Origin: Aminobacter sp. HY435
Lineage (GTDB): Bacteria; Pseudomonadota; Alphaproteobacteria; Rhizobiales; Rhizobiaceae
Length of the DNA: 64,000 nucleotides
Direction of reading: 5' to 3'
NCBI RefSeq assembly: GCF_027568395.1
Contig: NZ_JANKZL010000011.1
Span: 186,001-250,000 of the forward strand
This document shows, piece after piece, positions 44,257 to 55,858 of this stretch (positions are counted from its first letter, which is position 1; the number at the start of each line of letters is the position of its first letter). The position numbers were made by a program, and so were the translations under genes. The notes under the pieces were generated by a model, which was not told the origin of the DNA, searched no databases, and saw only the letters and a program-made list of their open reading frames with translations.

Positions 44257-44973
44257 CTAGTGCAATCCGCCGACGCCAAGCAGCCTTTCAACGACATCGG
44301 GCTGGGCCGAAAGCTCTTGCGGCGTACCCGACCAGGCGACACGACCGCGCTCGAGGATGATGGCGCGGTCGGCAAAATCGAGCGCGCTCTGGATGCGCTG
44401 CTCTACCAGGACGACGGTCATGTCGCCGCCCGAAGCGAGCCTGGAGAACACCTCCATCAACTCTTCGCAGATGACAGGGGCGAGACCTTCCAGCGGTTCG
44501 TCGAGCAGAAGAACAGTTGGCTTGCCGAGAATGGTGCGGGCCGTCGACAGCATCTGCTGTTCGCCGCCCGAAAGCTGAGAGCCCAGGTTCTTGCGCCTTT
44601 CCTTGAGGCGCGGGAACATCTGGTAGGCTTCCTCGATCGCCGAACGGTCGCGGCCCTTGAGCCCGACAAAGAGGTTCTCCTCAACCGTCAGCGACGGAAA
44701 GATGCAGCGCGCCTGCGGCACGTAGCCAAGGCCGCCGCGGGCGCGCGCCGAACTTTCCTGGCTGGACATGTCGGTGTTGCCGAGGCGGATCGAGCCGCCA
44801 TAACGTTTGGTCTGCCCGGCGATGGTGGCGAGCAGCGTCGTCTTGCCCATGCCGTTGCGGCCAAGGATGGCGAGGCGCGAACCGGCCGGCACAGAGAACG
44901 AAACATTCTCCAGCACCCTTGTCGGACCATAGCCGGCGCTCAGGCCGGAGATTTCAAGCGGCGCTGCGGTCAT
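44257..44973 (-). CDS. ABC transporter ATP-binding protein, LivF type (aromatic acid uptake)
   Basis: A 238-residue ATPase of the branched-chain amino acid type (HAAT). Walker A is in LAILGRNGMGKTTLL near residue 36, the signature is QLSGGEQQMLSTAR, and Walker B is VLLLDEPLEGLAP. It is the last gene of a five-gene importer operon and overlaps livG by 20 bases. Its start is 44973. Because the operon follows pobA and pca genes, the substrate is probably protocatechuate or 4-hydroxybenzoate, as for the PcaQ-regulated pcaMNVWX transporter of Sinorhizobium meliloti. Confidence 0.9.
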   Translation of the reverse strand: MTAAPLEISGLSAGYGPTRVLENVSFSVPAGSRLAILGRNGMGKTTLLATIAGQTKRYGGSIRLGNTDMSSQESSARARGGLGYVPQARCIFPSLTVEENLFVGLKGRDRSAIEEAYQMFPRLKERRKNLGSQLSGGEQQMLSTARTILGKPTVLLLDEPLEGLAPVICEELMEVFSRLASGGDMTVVLVEQRIQSALDFADRAIILERGRVAWSGTPQELSAQPDVVERLLGVGGLH

Positions 44974-45718
44974 TGGCGTAGCTTCCGAGATAGGCTTCGC
45001 GCACACGCGCATCCTTGGTGACGTCCTGAGGCGAACCATCGAAGATGATGACCCCGGCAGCGAGGACGATGACGCGTTTGGCAAAGCGGAAAACGAGGTC
45101 CATGTCGTGCTCGATCATCAGCACGGCGAGGTCGGATGGCAGGCCGGCAAGGGCCGCCTCGATGCGCGGCGTATCACTCTGGGGAACGCCCGCCGCCGGT
45201 TCGTCGAGCAACAGCACCTTGGGCTTGAGAGCCAGCGCCAGCGCGATTTCGAGCAGGCGCTGCTGGCCGTAGGCGATCTCGGCCACCTTGCGGGTGGCGA
45301 TATGGTCGAGGCCCAGCGTGCGCAGGAGTTCCGCCACTTCGGCGAGCACGTCAGGCATCGACTGATAGTGCCCGAAGATGCGACCGGTGCGGCCGGTGCG
45401 CTGCATGACGGCCAGCGCCAGGTGCTCTTCCGGGGTCATGTCGGGAAACAGGCGCGTGACCTGGAACGAACGGACCAGCCCCTGGCGGACGCGCGGCGTC
45501 GGCCCAAGTGCGGTGACATCGTTGCCGGCGAGCATGACCTTGCCGGAATCGGGTTCAAGATGACCGGTGACCAGATTGACGAAGGTGGTCTTGCCGGCGC
45601 CGTTGGGGCCGATCAGCGCGACCCGGTCGCCAGGACTCATGGTGATCGAGACGTCCTGCGTGACGGCGAGGCCACCGAAGGACTTGTTGAGGTTCTGGAC
45701 CTGGAACACCGGGCTCAT
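44954..45718 (-). CDS. ABC transporter ATP-binding protein, LivG type
   Basis: A 254-residue ATPase. Walker A is in VALIGPNGAGKTTFVNLVTG, followed by the LivG-type RVRQGLVRSFQVTRLFPDMT, and Walker B VLLLDEPAAGV. The usual LSYG signature is replaced by IAYGQQRLLEIALALALKP, a common LivG variant. It overlaps livM by four bases and livF by 20, so the cassette is translationally coupled. Confidence 0.9.
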   Translation of the reverse strand: MSPVFQVQNLNKSFGGLAVTQDVSITMSPGDRVALIGPNGAGKTTFVNLVTGHLEPDSGKVMLAGNDVTALGPTPRVRQGLVRSFQVTRLFPDMTPEEHLALAVMQRTGRTGRIFGHYQSMPDVLAEVAELLRTLGLDHIATRKVAEIAYGQQRLLEIALALALKPKVLLLDEPAAGVPQSDTPRIEAALAGLPSDLAVLMIEHDMDLVFRFAKRVIVLAAGVIIFDGSPQDVTKDARVREAYLGSYANDRSAA

Positions 45719-46722
45719 TTGCCTTGCCTCTTAAGACGGTCGAGCAACATCAAGGCGGTGCCGTAAAGGCCGCGCGGCGCAAACAGCACGACCGCGATCA
45801 GCAACGCGCCGACGATGGTGAGCCAGTGGAACGGATTGGCCGCCGAGACGAAATCCTCGAACCACATGAAGCTGACTGTGCCGATGAGCGCGCCATAGAG
45901 CGAGCCGGTGCCGCCGAGCACCAGCATGACCAGCGCCTCCGCCGACAGCGTGAAGCTGAGCGAGTCGAGACCGACGACCTGGGTGGAAATGGCGTTGAGC
46001 GCGCCGCCGACACCAGCGACCGCACCCGAGATGACATACATCCTGAGCAGCGTGCCCTGCACCGAAGCGCCCATGGCGCGGATCCGGATCGGATCTTCCT
46101 TGATGCCGCGGCACAGCATGCCGAAGGGCGAACGGGTGATCAGGCGCAGCACGACGAAGGCGACGACCACCAGCGCCACGGCAAAGCCGTAGGCGGTGCG
46201 GCCCCACAGGTCGAAGGCGAAGATGCCGAAGATCGGATCGGGCGAGATGCCCGACAGGCCGTCACTGCCGCCGGTGTAAACGGAAGCCTTGTTGGCGGCT
46301 TCGTGAAACAGGTGGACGACGGCGATGGACAACACGAGTTGCGCCAGGCCATGGCCGCGCAAGATCACTGCACCCGAAACGATGCCGGCGACAGCGCCGC
46401 CGATGGCGCCGACAACGACCATCAACAGCGGATCAGTGATGCCGAAATGGACCGCCGCAATGCCCGAGGCATAGGCGCCTGCACCAAACAGCGCTGCGTG
46501 GCCAAGGGTGGCAACGCCGCAGAAGCCGGTGACAAGGTCGATCGACAGCACCAGAAGCGCAACGCCGAGAATGCGCGTCAGCAGCGCCAGGTTGTTGGGG
46601 AACAGGAAGTAGCCGATGGCGGCGACCGCGAGGATGACGGCAAGGCCGATGAGGTCGCGCATGATCCAGTTCGGGCGCGTCGAGGCGGTCTTGGCTGGCG
46701 AGGTGTTTTCAATGGCAGCCAT
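45715..46722 (-). CDS. ABC transporter permease, LivM type
   Basis: A 335-residue inner-membrane permease. The LivM motif GHAALFGAGAYASGIAAVHFG and GLARS-type sequence region GMLCRGIKEDPIRIRAMGASVQGTLLR are seen (in two parts), with about nine transmembrane helices. Its start codon abuts the stop of livH with no gap, and it overlaps livG by four bases. Confidence 0.9.
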   Translation of the reverse strand: MAAIENTSPAKTASTRPNWIMRDLIGLAVILAVAAIGYFLFPNNLALLTRILGVALLVLSIDLVTGFCGVATLGHAALFGAGAYASGIAAVHFGITDPLLMVVVGAIGGAVAGIVSGAVILRGHGLAQLVLSIAVVHLFHEAANKASVYTGGSDGLSGISPDPIFGIFAFDLWGRTAYGFAVALVVVAFVVLRLITRSPFGMLCRGIKEDPIRIRAMGASVQGTLLRMYVISGAVAGVGGALNAISTQVVGLDSLSFTLSAEALVMLVLGGTGSLYGALIGTVSFMWFEDFVSAANPFHWLTIVGALLIAVVLFAPRGLYGTALMLLDRLKRQGK

Positions 46723-47586
46723 CTACTTGCTCCTGCCCAAGAGACCACGCGGGAAGACGCAGACGATGGCGATGACGGCTAGATAGAAGAAGAACTCGCC
46801 ATATTCCGGCAGCAGGTAGCGGCCGGTGGTGTCGATGGCGCCGAGCAGCAGGCAAGCAAGCAGCGCGCCGGGAATGGAGCCGGCGCCGCCAACGGAAACG
46901 ACGACGAGGAAGGTGACCATGTAGCGCAGCGCGTAGTAGGGCTCGATCGGCAGCAGTTCAGCGCCGACGATGCCGCCAAAGGCGGCGAGGCCAACGGCGA
47001 CCGCGAAGGAGACCGCGTAGACGATCTTCGTGCGCACGCCGAGCGAGGCGGCCATGGCGGCGTTGTCGACCGAGGCCCGCAGCTTGACGCCGAAGGATGT
47101 CTTTTCGATCAGGAACCACAGACCGCCGGCAACGACCACGCCGCAGGCGATGGCGAACAGCTTCTGCGCCGAGATCGAGCGGAAGCCGAGGTCGACCGGG
47201 CCGCGCAGCAGCTCTGGCAGCGGGATGGTCTTCAGCGTCGGGCCAAAGACATAGTTGGCGATGCCGATGACGCAGAAGGTTATGCCGATTGTCATCAGCA
47301 CCTGGGTCAGTTCCGGCGCGCCATAGATACGGCGGTAGAGGAACCGCTCGACCGGGATGGCGATCAGGATGGTGCCGACGACCGCGGCAAGGATCGCCAC
47401 GCCGTAGCCGAAGCCGAGTGTCTGGGTGGCATAGGAGGCGATGTAGCCGCCGATCATGGCGAAGGCGCCATGGGCGAGATTGACCACGCGCATCAAGCCC
47501 ATGGTCACCGAAAGTCCAATCGAGATGACGAACAGCACCATGCCATAGGCAAGGGCGTCGATCCCAACGCTGAGAACGGTTTGCAT
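46723..47586 (-). CDS. ABC transporter permease, LivH type
   Basis: A 287-residue inner-membrane permease beginning MQTVLSVGIDALAYGMVLF. The LivH signature VNLAHGAFAMIGGYIA is present, and the later VDNAAMAASLGVRTKIVYAV loop contacts the ATPase. About eight transmembrane helices are visible. It is separated from the binding-protein gene by 67 bases. Confidence 0.9.
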   Translation of the reverse strand: MQTVLSVGIDALAYGMVLFVISIGLSVTMGLMRVVNLAHGAFAMIGGYIASYATQTLGFGYGVAILAAVVGTILIAIPVERFLYRRIYGAPELTQVLMTIGITFCVIGIANYVFGPTLKTIPLPELLRGPVDLGFRSISAQKLFAIACGVVVAGGLWFLIEKTSFGVKLRASVDNAAMAASLGVRTKIVYAVSFAVAVGLAAFGGIVGAELLPIEPYYALRYMVTFLVVVSVGGAGSIPGALLACLLLGAIDTTGRYLLPEYGEFFFYLAVIAIVCVFPRGLLGRSK

Positions 47587-47653
47587 CGATCAATCCAGCA
47601 GCGGCCCGGAAACCGCCTCGCGGCATCCGGGCCCTGTCGTTGGCGTAACGCTG

Positions 47654-48826
47654 TTACTTCGCGGCGGCAAGGCCGGGGTCGCCCTGCTTGTCGAAGGTTG
47701 CGATTTCCTTGTTGTAGTAGGTGCCGTCGTCGGCCTTGGCGACTTCGCGCAGATAAATGTTCTGCGTCATGTGACGGCTCTCGGGATCGATCGAGACAGG
47801 ACCGCGCGGGCTTTCCCAGGCGAGACCCTTGACCGCGTCGACGGCCTTCTGGGCATCCTGCTCGCCGCCGGTCGCCTCGATCATCTTGTAGATGACGTGC
47901 ATGCCGTCGTAAGCGCCGACCGAGGGGAAGGACAACTCGGCAGGGTTGCCGATGGCCTTCTGTGCGGCTTCGACGAACTTCTTGTTTTCTGCCGAGTCAT
48001 GCGAGACGGCATAATGAAAGGTCGTCAGCAGGCCTTCCGCAGCCTGGCCGAGCGCCGGCAGGTCGGATTCCTGGGTCAGGTCGCCGGGAGCGAGGAACTT
48101 GACGCCGGCCTTGGCCAGGCCGTTCTCGTTGTAGGCCTTGACGAAGCCGAGCGTCGTCGGGCCCGAAGGCAGGAAAGCGAAGACCGCGTCCGCACCGGAA
48201 TCCTTGACGCGCTGCATGATCGGGCTGAAGTCATTGGTCGACAGCGGCAGGCGGATGGAATCGACGACCTCGCCGCCTTCGGCGGTGAAGGTGGTCTTGA
48301 AGGCGTTTTCGGAATCGACGCCCGGACCGTAGTCGGAAACCACCGTGATGACCTTCTTGACGCCACGCTCCTTGGCGACCTTGGCCATCGGCGCCGAGGT
48401 CTGCCAGGTGGTGAAGGAGGTGCGCACGATGAGCGGGCTCTTGGTGACGATCGCCGACGTGGCGGCGTTCATGACGACCAGCGGCACGTTGGCCTGCTCG
48501 AGCAGCGGGGTCACAGCCATCGCGTCCGGGGTGAAGTAGAAGCCTGCCAGATATTGAACGCCTTCCTTGACGACCAGTTCCTGGGCCAATGCCTTGGACT
48601 GGGCCGGATCGGCGGCCGGCAGGTCGCGGTAGACGATCTCGATCTCGTCGTCGCCGACCTTGTTGCCATTGAGCGCCATGTAGGCGTCGATGCCGGCCTT
48701 GAAGTTCTTGCCCTGGATGGCGAACGGGCCGGAGAACGGACCGACGACGCCAACCTTGATGGTGTCAGCGAAAGCGGTGCTGGAAAGCGCCAAAACCGCG
48801 AGCGCGGCCAAAACAGACTTCTTCAA
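47654..48826 (-). CDS. ABC transporter periplasmic binding protein (aromatic acid uptake)
   Basis: A 390-residue periplasmic solute-binding protein of the LivK/HAAT family. The start is an unusual TTG at 48826, supported by GGAGG five bases upstream; it yields a clean signal peptide KKSVLAALAVLALSSTAFA. The longer frame to 48901 would destroy the signal. The mature part opens with TIKVGVVGPFSGPFAIQGKN and has AAATSAIVTKSPLIVRT-like and DYGPGVDSENAF segments. It is the first gene of the importer operon and is preceded by a PcaQ-like box. Confidence 0.88.
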   Translation of the reverse strand: MKKSVLAALAVLALSSTAFADTIKVGVVGPFSGPFAIQGKNFKAGIDAYMALNGNKVGDDEIEIVYRDLPAADPAQSKALAQELVVKEGVQYLAGFYFTPDAMAVTPLLEQANVPLVVMNAATSAIVTKSPLIVRTSFTTWQTSAPMAKVAKERGVKKVITVVSDYGPGVDSENAFKTTFTAEGGEVVDSIRLPLSTNDFSPIMQRVKDSGADAVFAFLPSGPTTLGFVKAYNENGLAKAGVKFLAPGDLTQESDLPALGQAAEGLLTTFHYAVSHDSAENKKFVEAAQKAIGNPAELSFPSVGAYDGMHVIYKMIEATGGEQDAQKAVDAVKGLAWESPRGPVSIDPESRHMTQNIYLREVAKADDGTYYNKEIATFDKQGDPGLAAAK

Positions 48827-48942
48827 TTTTTCCTCCGTGTGAACGAGCCGGCACTGTCGCGCGCGCCGGTCCCGGTTTCTCCGTATCGTGCCAAGTGTCA
48901 TGCTCGAAACGGTAATGTAAAATGAAAAGAATCGCGCAACCC

Positions 48943-48958
48943 ATAACCTCCAAGGTAT
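48943..48958 (-). promoter_or_regulatory. PcaQ-like box upstream of the ABC importer
   Basis: On the minus strand ATACCT-TGGA-GGTTAT; the right half matches the PcaQ consensus (ATAACC-N4-GGTTAA/T) and the left half is imperfect. It lies 117 bases upstream of the binding-protein TTG. PcaQ controls an analogous importer in S. meliloti. Confidence 0.5.
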
Positions 48959-48983
48959 GCGATCTCTTCAATTGCTCCCAAAA

Positions 48984-50243
<1,260 letters not shown>

Positions 50244-51308
50244 TTAGCTGCCCGACTGAGCGCCCATGCTTTCAATCTGTTCGGCGAGCGCATGCGCCTG
50301 CCTGAGGGCCGATGCCGTGGCCACCGCCATCTGCGGCAACAGCAGCCATTCCAGTGTCCAGGCAGCGCCCGAGCGTTCCTGTTCATGCACCAGCGCCTGA
50401 TGCATGCCCGCGAGAAGCGTGGCGTTGAAGCGCGCCAGCGTGACCAGCGTTTCTGCCGCCACCGGGTTCTGCTTGTGCGGCATCGCCGACGACCCGCCGC
50501 CGCCGCTGAGCGAAATCTCGTCGCCTGCCTGCGCCATCAGCGCGACGTCCTGGCCGAACTTGCCGAGGCTGCCGGTGATGAGTGAAAGCAGGCTCGCAAG
50601 ATCGGCTAGCCGATCGCGCTGGCTGTGCCATTGCGGCGCATCGCCAAGGCCGAGCCCATCGGCCAGCGCCTTGCGCACGGACTCGCCCTTGCCGCCGAGC
50701 TTGTCCAGCGTGCCGGCGGCGCCGCCGAACTGGACGACCAGCAGATCGGGTTTCATCGCGGCGAGGCGAACGCGATGGCGTTCGAGCGGCTCGCGCCATG
50801 CACGAACACGGTCGGCGACGGTGATCTCGATGGCCGCCTGCATGCGCGTGCGGCCCATCAGTGGCCGGGAACCGAAACGCGCTTCGAGCGACGCCAGCCC
50901 TGTCGCCAGTTCAGCGAGTTGCGCATCGAGGCGCTCGACGACACGCTTCAGCCGCAGCACCAGCGCGGTATCGATGACATCCTGGCTGGTGGCGCCGAAA
51001 TGCACCTTGTCGCCATGGGCGTCGTTGGTCGCGTCGCGCAGCTGGCGCACCAGCTCGGGCACGACCACGCCATCGCGCGCCGTGGCAGCGCGTAGCGCGG
51101 CGATGTCGGGCAGGAAGGTGGCGACCGCCGCAACGATCGCCTCGGCGGCTTCCGCCGGAATGACCCCTTCCGCCGCCTCGGCCTCGGCCAGCGCCTGCTC
51201 GAAGGCAAACATAGCGTCGATCTCCGCCTCGACGGAGAACAGGCGCGACATCTGCTCGTCGCCGAGCAGGCCGGACAGGAAGGGATGATCGAAGGGCGAT
51301 ACGGTCAT
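50244..51308 (-). CDS. pcaB: 3-Carboxy-cis,cis-muconate cycloisomerase
   Basis: A 354-residue fumarase/aspartase-superfamily enzyme that lactonises beta-carboxymuconate. The superfamily signature SSAMPHKQNPV lies near residue 277, with GATSQDVIDTALVLRLK near 105. It is shorter than some pcaB proteins (about 450) but typical of alphaproteobacteria. It begins 13 bases after pcaG. Confidence 0.92.
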   Translation of the reverse strand: MTVSPFDHPFLSGLLGDEQMSRLFSVEAEIDAMFAFEQALAEAEAAEGVIPAEAAEAIVAAVATFLPDIAALRAATARDGVVVPELVRQLRDATNDAHGDKVHFGATSQDVIDTALVLRLKRVVERLDAQLAELATGLASLEARFGSRPLMGRTRMQAAIEITVADRVRAWREPLERHRVRLAAMKPDLLVVQFGGAAGTLDKLGGKGESVRKALADGLGLGDAPQWHSQRDRLADLASLLSLITGSLGKFGQDVALMAQAGDEISLSGGGGSSAMPHKQNPVAAETLVTLARFNATLLAGMHQALVHEQERSGAAWTLEWLLLPQMAVATASALRQAHALAEQIESMGAQSGS

Positions 51309-51320
51309 GGTGCGGCCGGT

Positions 51321-51934
51321 TCAGATGTCAAAGAACACGGTTTCCCGGTCGCCCTGCAGGTGGATGTCGAAGACATAGACATCGCCATGGCGCTCGGCGA
51401 TGAGGGTCGGGACGCGGACGCGATGCTCAATGCGGGCGAGAACAGGATCTTCCGCATTGGCTAGTTCTTCGTCGGCAAAATACATACGGGTCTGCAGGCC
51501 GAGATTGATGCCGCGCGCGACGATCCAGAAAGTGACGTGCGGCGCCATCAGCACGCCCGGCTTATAGGGCACGCGCCCCGGCTTGATGGTCTCGAAGACG
51601 CATTCGCCCGACACCATGTCGGTGGGCATGCGGCCCCATCCGGTGAAATTGGGGTCGGCCGCGCCGCGGATCTCGGTCGGCGAATTGTAGAGGCCGGCGC
51701 TATCTGCCTGCCAGATCTCGATCAGTGCGTCCTTGAGCGGCGTGCCGGTGCCATCGAGCACGCGGGCGCGGATGGTGATGCGCTCGCCCTTGGTCTTGGC
51801 GTTGACCATTTCGGTGCCGAGGTCTTTTTCGAAGACACCGGGTATGCCGCAGAAGTTCGGCGTCAGGCCGATGTGGACGTAAGGGCCGGCGGTCTGCGAG
51901 GGGCTTTCCTTGAGCCGGTTCAGCGACTGGACCA

Positions 51935-51935
<1 letters not shown>
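51321..51935 (-). CDS. pcaG: Protocatechuate 3,4-dioxygenase alpha subunit
   Basis: A 204-residue non-catalytic subunit of the ring-cleaving dioxygenase. The dioxygenase fold is seen in TIRARVLDGTGTPLKDALIE and IWQADSAGLYNSP. It lacks the iron ligands, which are in PcaH. The stop-start junction with pcaH overlaps by one base, which fits equal synthesis of both subunits. Confidence 0.93.
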
Positions 51936-53090
<1,155 letters not shown>

Positions 53091-53097
53091 GGTCAAT

Positions 53098-53895
53098 TCA
53101 CTCCAGGGGAAGGCGGGCGATGAAACGCCGCATGAGGTCCGTCAGCGCAGTTGGCTGTTCGACGCAGGGAATGTGGCCCGCGCCGTCGATGATCTTGAAA
53201 CGGGAGCCGGGGATGAGATCGGCCATGGAACGTACAAGCGCCGGCGGCGTGGAGCCGTCATGGTCGCCAACGACCACGAGCGTCGGCACCACTATCGCCT
53301 TGGCGGCTTCGGTGTAGTCGGCGTCGCGCAATGCCGCGCAGGTGCCGGCATAGCCTTCCAGCGGCTGGCGCGTCAGCATGTTGCGATAGCCGACCAGGTC
53401 GGCCTGGCGCTTGTCGTGGAACTCCGGCGTGAACCACAGCTTGAGCACGCCATCGGCGATCGACCCGATGCCATTCGCCTCGACCGCGGCGATGCGGGTG
53501 TTCCAGCTGTCCTCGGTGCCGATCTTGTGGGCGGTGTCGCAGAGGATCAGCCCATCGACCAGATCGGGACGCCTTGCATACAGGCCCTGGGCGATCAGGC
53601 CGCCTGCCGACAGGCCGCAGATGATGGCCTTCTTGACCTTGAGATGATCGAGCAGCCCGGCAAGGTCATCGACATGATCGTCCATCGAATAGGGCGCTTG
53701 GCCAATGTCAGACAGGCCATGGCCGCGCTTGTCGTAGGTGACGATGGGAAAATCGCCGGCAAGACCGACGATGACGTCACGCCAGATGCGGAAATCGGTG
53801 CCAAGAGAGTTGGCGAAGACAATCACCGGCTTGTCGGCTGGTCCACCGATCAACTGGTAGTGCAGCGTCACGCCGCCGATGTCGATGAATTGCAC
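53098..53895 (-). CDS. pcaD: 3-Oxoadipate enol-lactonase
   Basis: A 265-residue alpha/beta hydrolase that opens the enol-lactone to beta-ketoadipate. The nucleophile Ser is in CGLSAGGLIAQGL, the acid Asp in VVVGDHDGSTPP, and the His in DGAGHIPCVEQP. It is the first gene of the operon and is divergent from pcaQ, with a PcaQ box between them. Confidence 0.94.
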   Translation of the reverse strand: MQFIDIGGVTLHYQLIGGPADKPVIVFANSLGTDFRIWRDVIVGLAGDFPIVTYDKRGHGLSDIGQAPYSMDDHVDDLAGLLDHLKVKKAIICGLSAGGLIAQGLYARRPDLVDGLILCDTAHKIGTEDSWNTRIAAVEANGIGSIADGVLKLWFTPEFHDKRQADLVGYRNMLTRQPLEGYAGTCAALRDADYTEAAKAIVVPTLVVVGDHDGSTPPALVRSMADLIPGSRFKIIDGAGHIPCVEQPTALTDLMRRFIARLPLE

Positions 53896-53964
53896 TCGAT
53901 TTCTCCTCGTCGTGACAGTGGAGTAGTTGTTTGGTTTGGTAAAATGATATTTTGTGGCCTTCTA

Positions 53965-53980
53965 TTAACCCGTGGGTTAT
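53965..53980 (-). promoter_or_regulatory. PcaQ operator between pcaD and pcaQ
   Basis: On the minus strand ATAACC-CACG-GGTTAA, an exact match to the PcaQ box described in S. meliloti and Agrobacterium (ATAACC-N4-GGTTAA). It lies 70 bases upstream of the pcaD start and eight bases before the pcaQ ATG, so it can activate pcaD and autoregulate pcaQ. Confidence 0.88.
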
Positions 53981-53988
53981 GAGAAAGC

Positions 53989-54906
53989 ATGATTGAAAGT
54001 CGCGTCCGGTTCCGCCATCTCCAGACCTTCCTAGAAGTCGCGCGCCAGAAAAGCGTGGTCAAGGCGGCCGGGCTGCTGAATGTCAGCCAGCCGGCGGTGA
54101 CCAAGACGATCCGCGAACTGGAAGAGGCGCTGGGCGTTGCGGTTTTCGAGCGCGACGGGCGCGGCATCAAGATCACGCGTTCGGGCGAAATCTTCATGCA
54201 GCATGCCGGCATGGCAATCACCGCACTCAGGCAGGGCATCGACTCGGTGGCCAACGCGCGCGCCGAAGGCGGGCCACCAATCCGCATCGGCGCGCTGCCG
54301 ACAGTTTCGGCGCATATCATGCCGCGGGCGATGAGCCTTTTTCTGAGCGAGGACACCGGCGCCACGATCAAGATCGTCACCGGTGAAAACGCGGTGCTGC
54401 TCGAGCAGTTGCGCCTTGGCGAACTGGACCTTGTCGTCGGCCGCCTCGCTGCGCCCGAGAAGATGACGGGTTTTTTCTTCGAGCATCTGTATTCCGAACA
54501 GGTCGTCTTCATCGTGCGCGACGGCCACCCGTTGCTGAAGCGCGGCGAGGACGTGTTCGAGCATCTCGCCAACTACCCTGTGCTGATGCCGACGCGCGCC
54601 TCGATCATCCGGCCGTTCGTCGAGCGTTTCTTCATCACCAATGGCGTCGCTTCGATCCCAACCGAGATCGAAACGGTGTCGGATGCCTTTGGCCGCGCCT
54701 TCGTGCGCCAGAGCGATGCGGTGTGGATCATTTCGCACGGTGTTGTCAGCGACGACATCAAGGAGGGCGCACTGAAGATCTTGCCTATCGACACTTCGGA
54801 CACGCGCGGCCCGGTCGGGCTGACGATGCGCACCGACACCCAGCCCTCGGCGGCGTTCTCGATCCTGCTCAAGACCATTCGCGAAGCGGCGGCCGAGCGC
54901 GGCTGA
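53989..54906 (+). CDS. pcaQ: LysR-type regulator PcaQ
   Basis: A 305-residue activator of the pca operon. The LysR helix-turn-helix is FRHLQTFLEVARQKSVVKAA and GLLNVSQPAVTKTIRELEEAL. The C-terminal part binds the co-inducer (beta-carboxymuconate/beta-carboxymuconolactone in Agrobacterium). Divergence from pcaD and an exact PcaQ box support the name. SDR gene follows after 80 bases. Confidence 0.93.
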   Translation: MIESRVRFRHLQTFLEVARQKSVVKAAGLLNVSQPAVTKTIRELEEALGVAVFERDGRGIKITRSGEIFMQHAGMAITALRQGIDSVANARAEGGPPIRIGALPTVSAHIMPRAMSLFLSEDTGATIKIVTGENAVLLEQLRLGELDLVVGRLAAPEKMTGFFFEHLYSEQVVFIVRDGHPLLKRGEDVFEHLANYPVLMPTRASIIRPFVERFFITNGVASIPTEIETVSDAFGRAFVRQSDAVWIISHGVVSDDIKEGALKILPIDTSDTRGPVGLTMRTDTQPSAAFSILLKTIREAAAERG

Positions 54907-54986
54907 GGCCGCCGCCATTCGCCGCGCCCCCTCGCAATCGCACATAGCATCCGCTACATACCCCCTAAGCTTGAAATGAGGATGCG

Positions 54987-55739
54987 ATGGCCGAGAAGAC
55001 CGAAGGGCGAAAGACGATCGTGTTGACCGGAGCCAGCCGCGGCATCGGCCACGCGACGGTGAAGCGCTTTTCGCGCGAAGGCTGGCGCGTCATCACCTGC
55101 TCGCGCCAGGCCTTTTCCGACGACTGCCCGTGGCCAGCAGGTCCCGATGACCACATCAAGGTCGACCTCGCCGACCAGGGCGACGTCGGCAGCGCCGTCT
55201 CGGAAATCCGGCAGCGGCTGGAAAAAGAAGGCGGGCAACTGCACGCGCTGGTCAACAATGCCGGCATTTCGCCCAAGTTGCAGGGCGGCGGCCGGATGAA
55301 TTCCATCGACACGCCGATGCATGTCTGGCGCGACGTGTTCCAGGTCAATTTCCTGGCGCCGATCATGCTGGCGCGCGGCCTGTTCAAGGAACTGGCGGCG
55401 GCCAAGGGCTCGGTGGTCAACGTGACCTCGATTGCCGGCACCCGCGTCCACCCTTTCGCCGGCACGGCTTATGCGACGTCAAAGGCAGCACTTGGCGCGC
55501 TGACGCGCGAGATGGCTGCCGACTTCGGCCCGCATGGCATCCGCGTCAACGCAATCGCACCGGGCGAGATCGACACCGCGATCCTGTCGCCGGGTACCGA
55601 CAAGATCGTCGAGACCATTCCGATGCGCCGGCTCGGCCTGACATCGGAGGTCGCCGACATCATCTACTTCCTGTGCTCGGGCCAGGCGTCCTATGTCACC
55701 GGCTCGGAAATCCACATCAACGGCGGCCAGCACGTGTAA
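54987..55739 (+). CDS. SDR family oxidoreductase
   Basis: A 250-residue short-chain dehydrogenase/reductase. The NAD(P) motif TGASRGIG begins near residue 14, NNAG follows at about 89, and the catalytic Ser-Tyr-Lys are in VNVTSIAG and YATSK. The tail ends with SYVTGSEIHINGGQHV. The unusual insert CSRQAFSDDCPWPAGPDDH after beta-strand 2 is a recognisable feature but the substrate is unknown. It is in the same direction as pcaQ, probably independent. Confidence 0.9.
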   Translation: MAEKTEGRKTIVLTGASRGIGHATVKRFSREGWRVITCSRQAFSDDCPWPAGPDDHIKVDLADQGDVGSAVSEIRQRLEKEGGQLHALVNNAGISPKLQGGGRMNSIDTPMHVWRDVFQVNFLAPIMLARGLFKELAAAKGSVVNVTSIAGTRVHPFAGTAYATSKAALGALTREMAADFGPHGIRVNAIAPGEIDTAILSPGTDKIVETIPMRRLGLTSEVADIIYFLCSGQASYVTGSEIHINGGQHV

Positions 55740-55755
55740 CCGGTCTGGCCTCCTT

Positions 55756-55783
55756 GCCTTCTCCCAGAGAAGAGGGAGAAGGC
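55756..55783. repeat. Hairpin related to palindromic elements
   Basis: GCCTTCTCCC (55756-55765) and GGGAGAAGGC (55774-55783) form a stem. Sequence style matches one hairpin of the 42124 element, so it may be a reduced copy. Confidence 0.6.
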
Positions 55784-55806
55784 GACGTCATCATCCCCGT
55801 CCCCTA

Positions 55807-55840
55807 AACGAAAAGCCCGCTGGACGGCGGGCTTTTCGTT
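55807..55840. terminator. Bidirectional intrinsic terminator
   Basis: AACGAAAAGCCCGC (55807-55820) pairs with GCGGGCTTTTCGTT (55827-55840), loop of six. T-runs are present on both strands; it separates the convergent SDR and aminotransferase genes. Confidence 0.9.
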
Positions 55841-55858
55841 GTTGGATGCCGCTGTCGC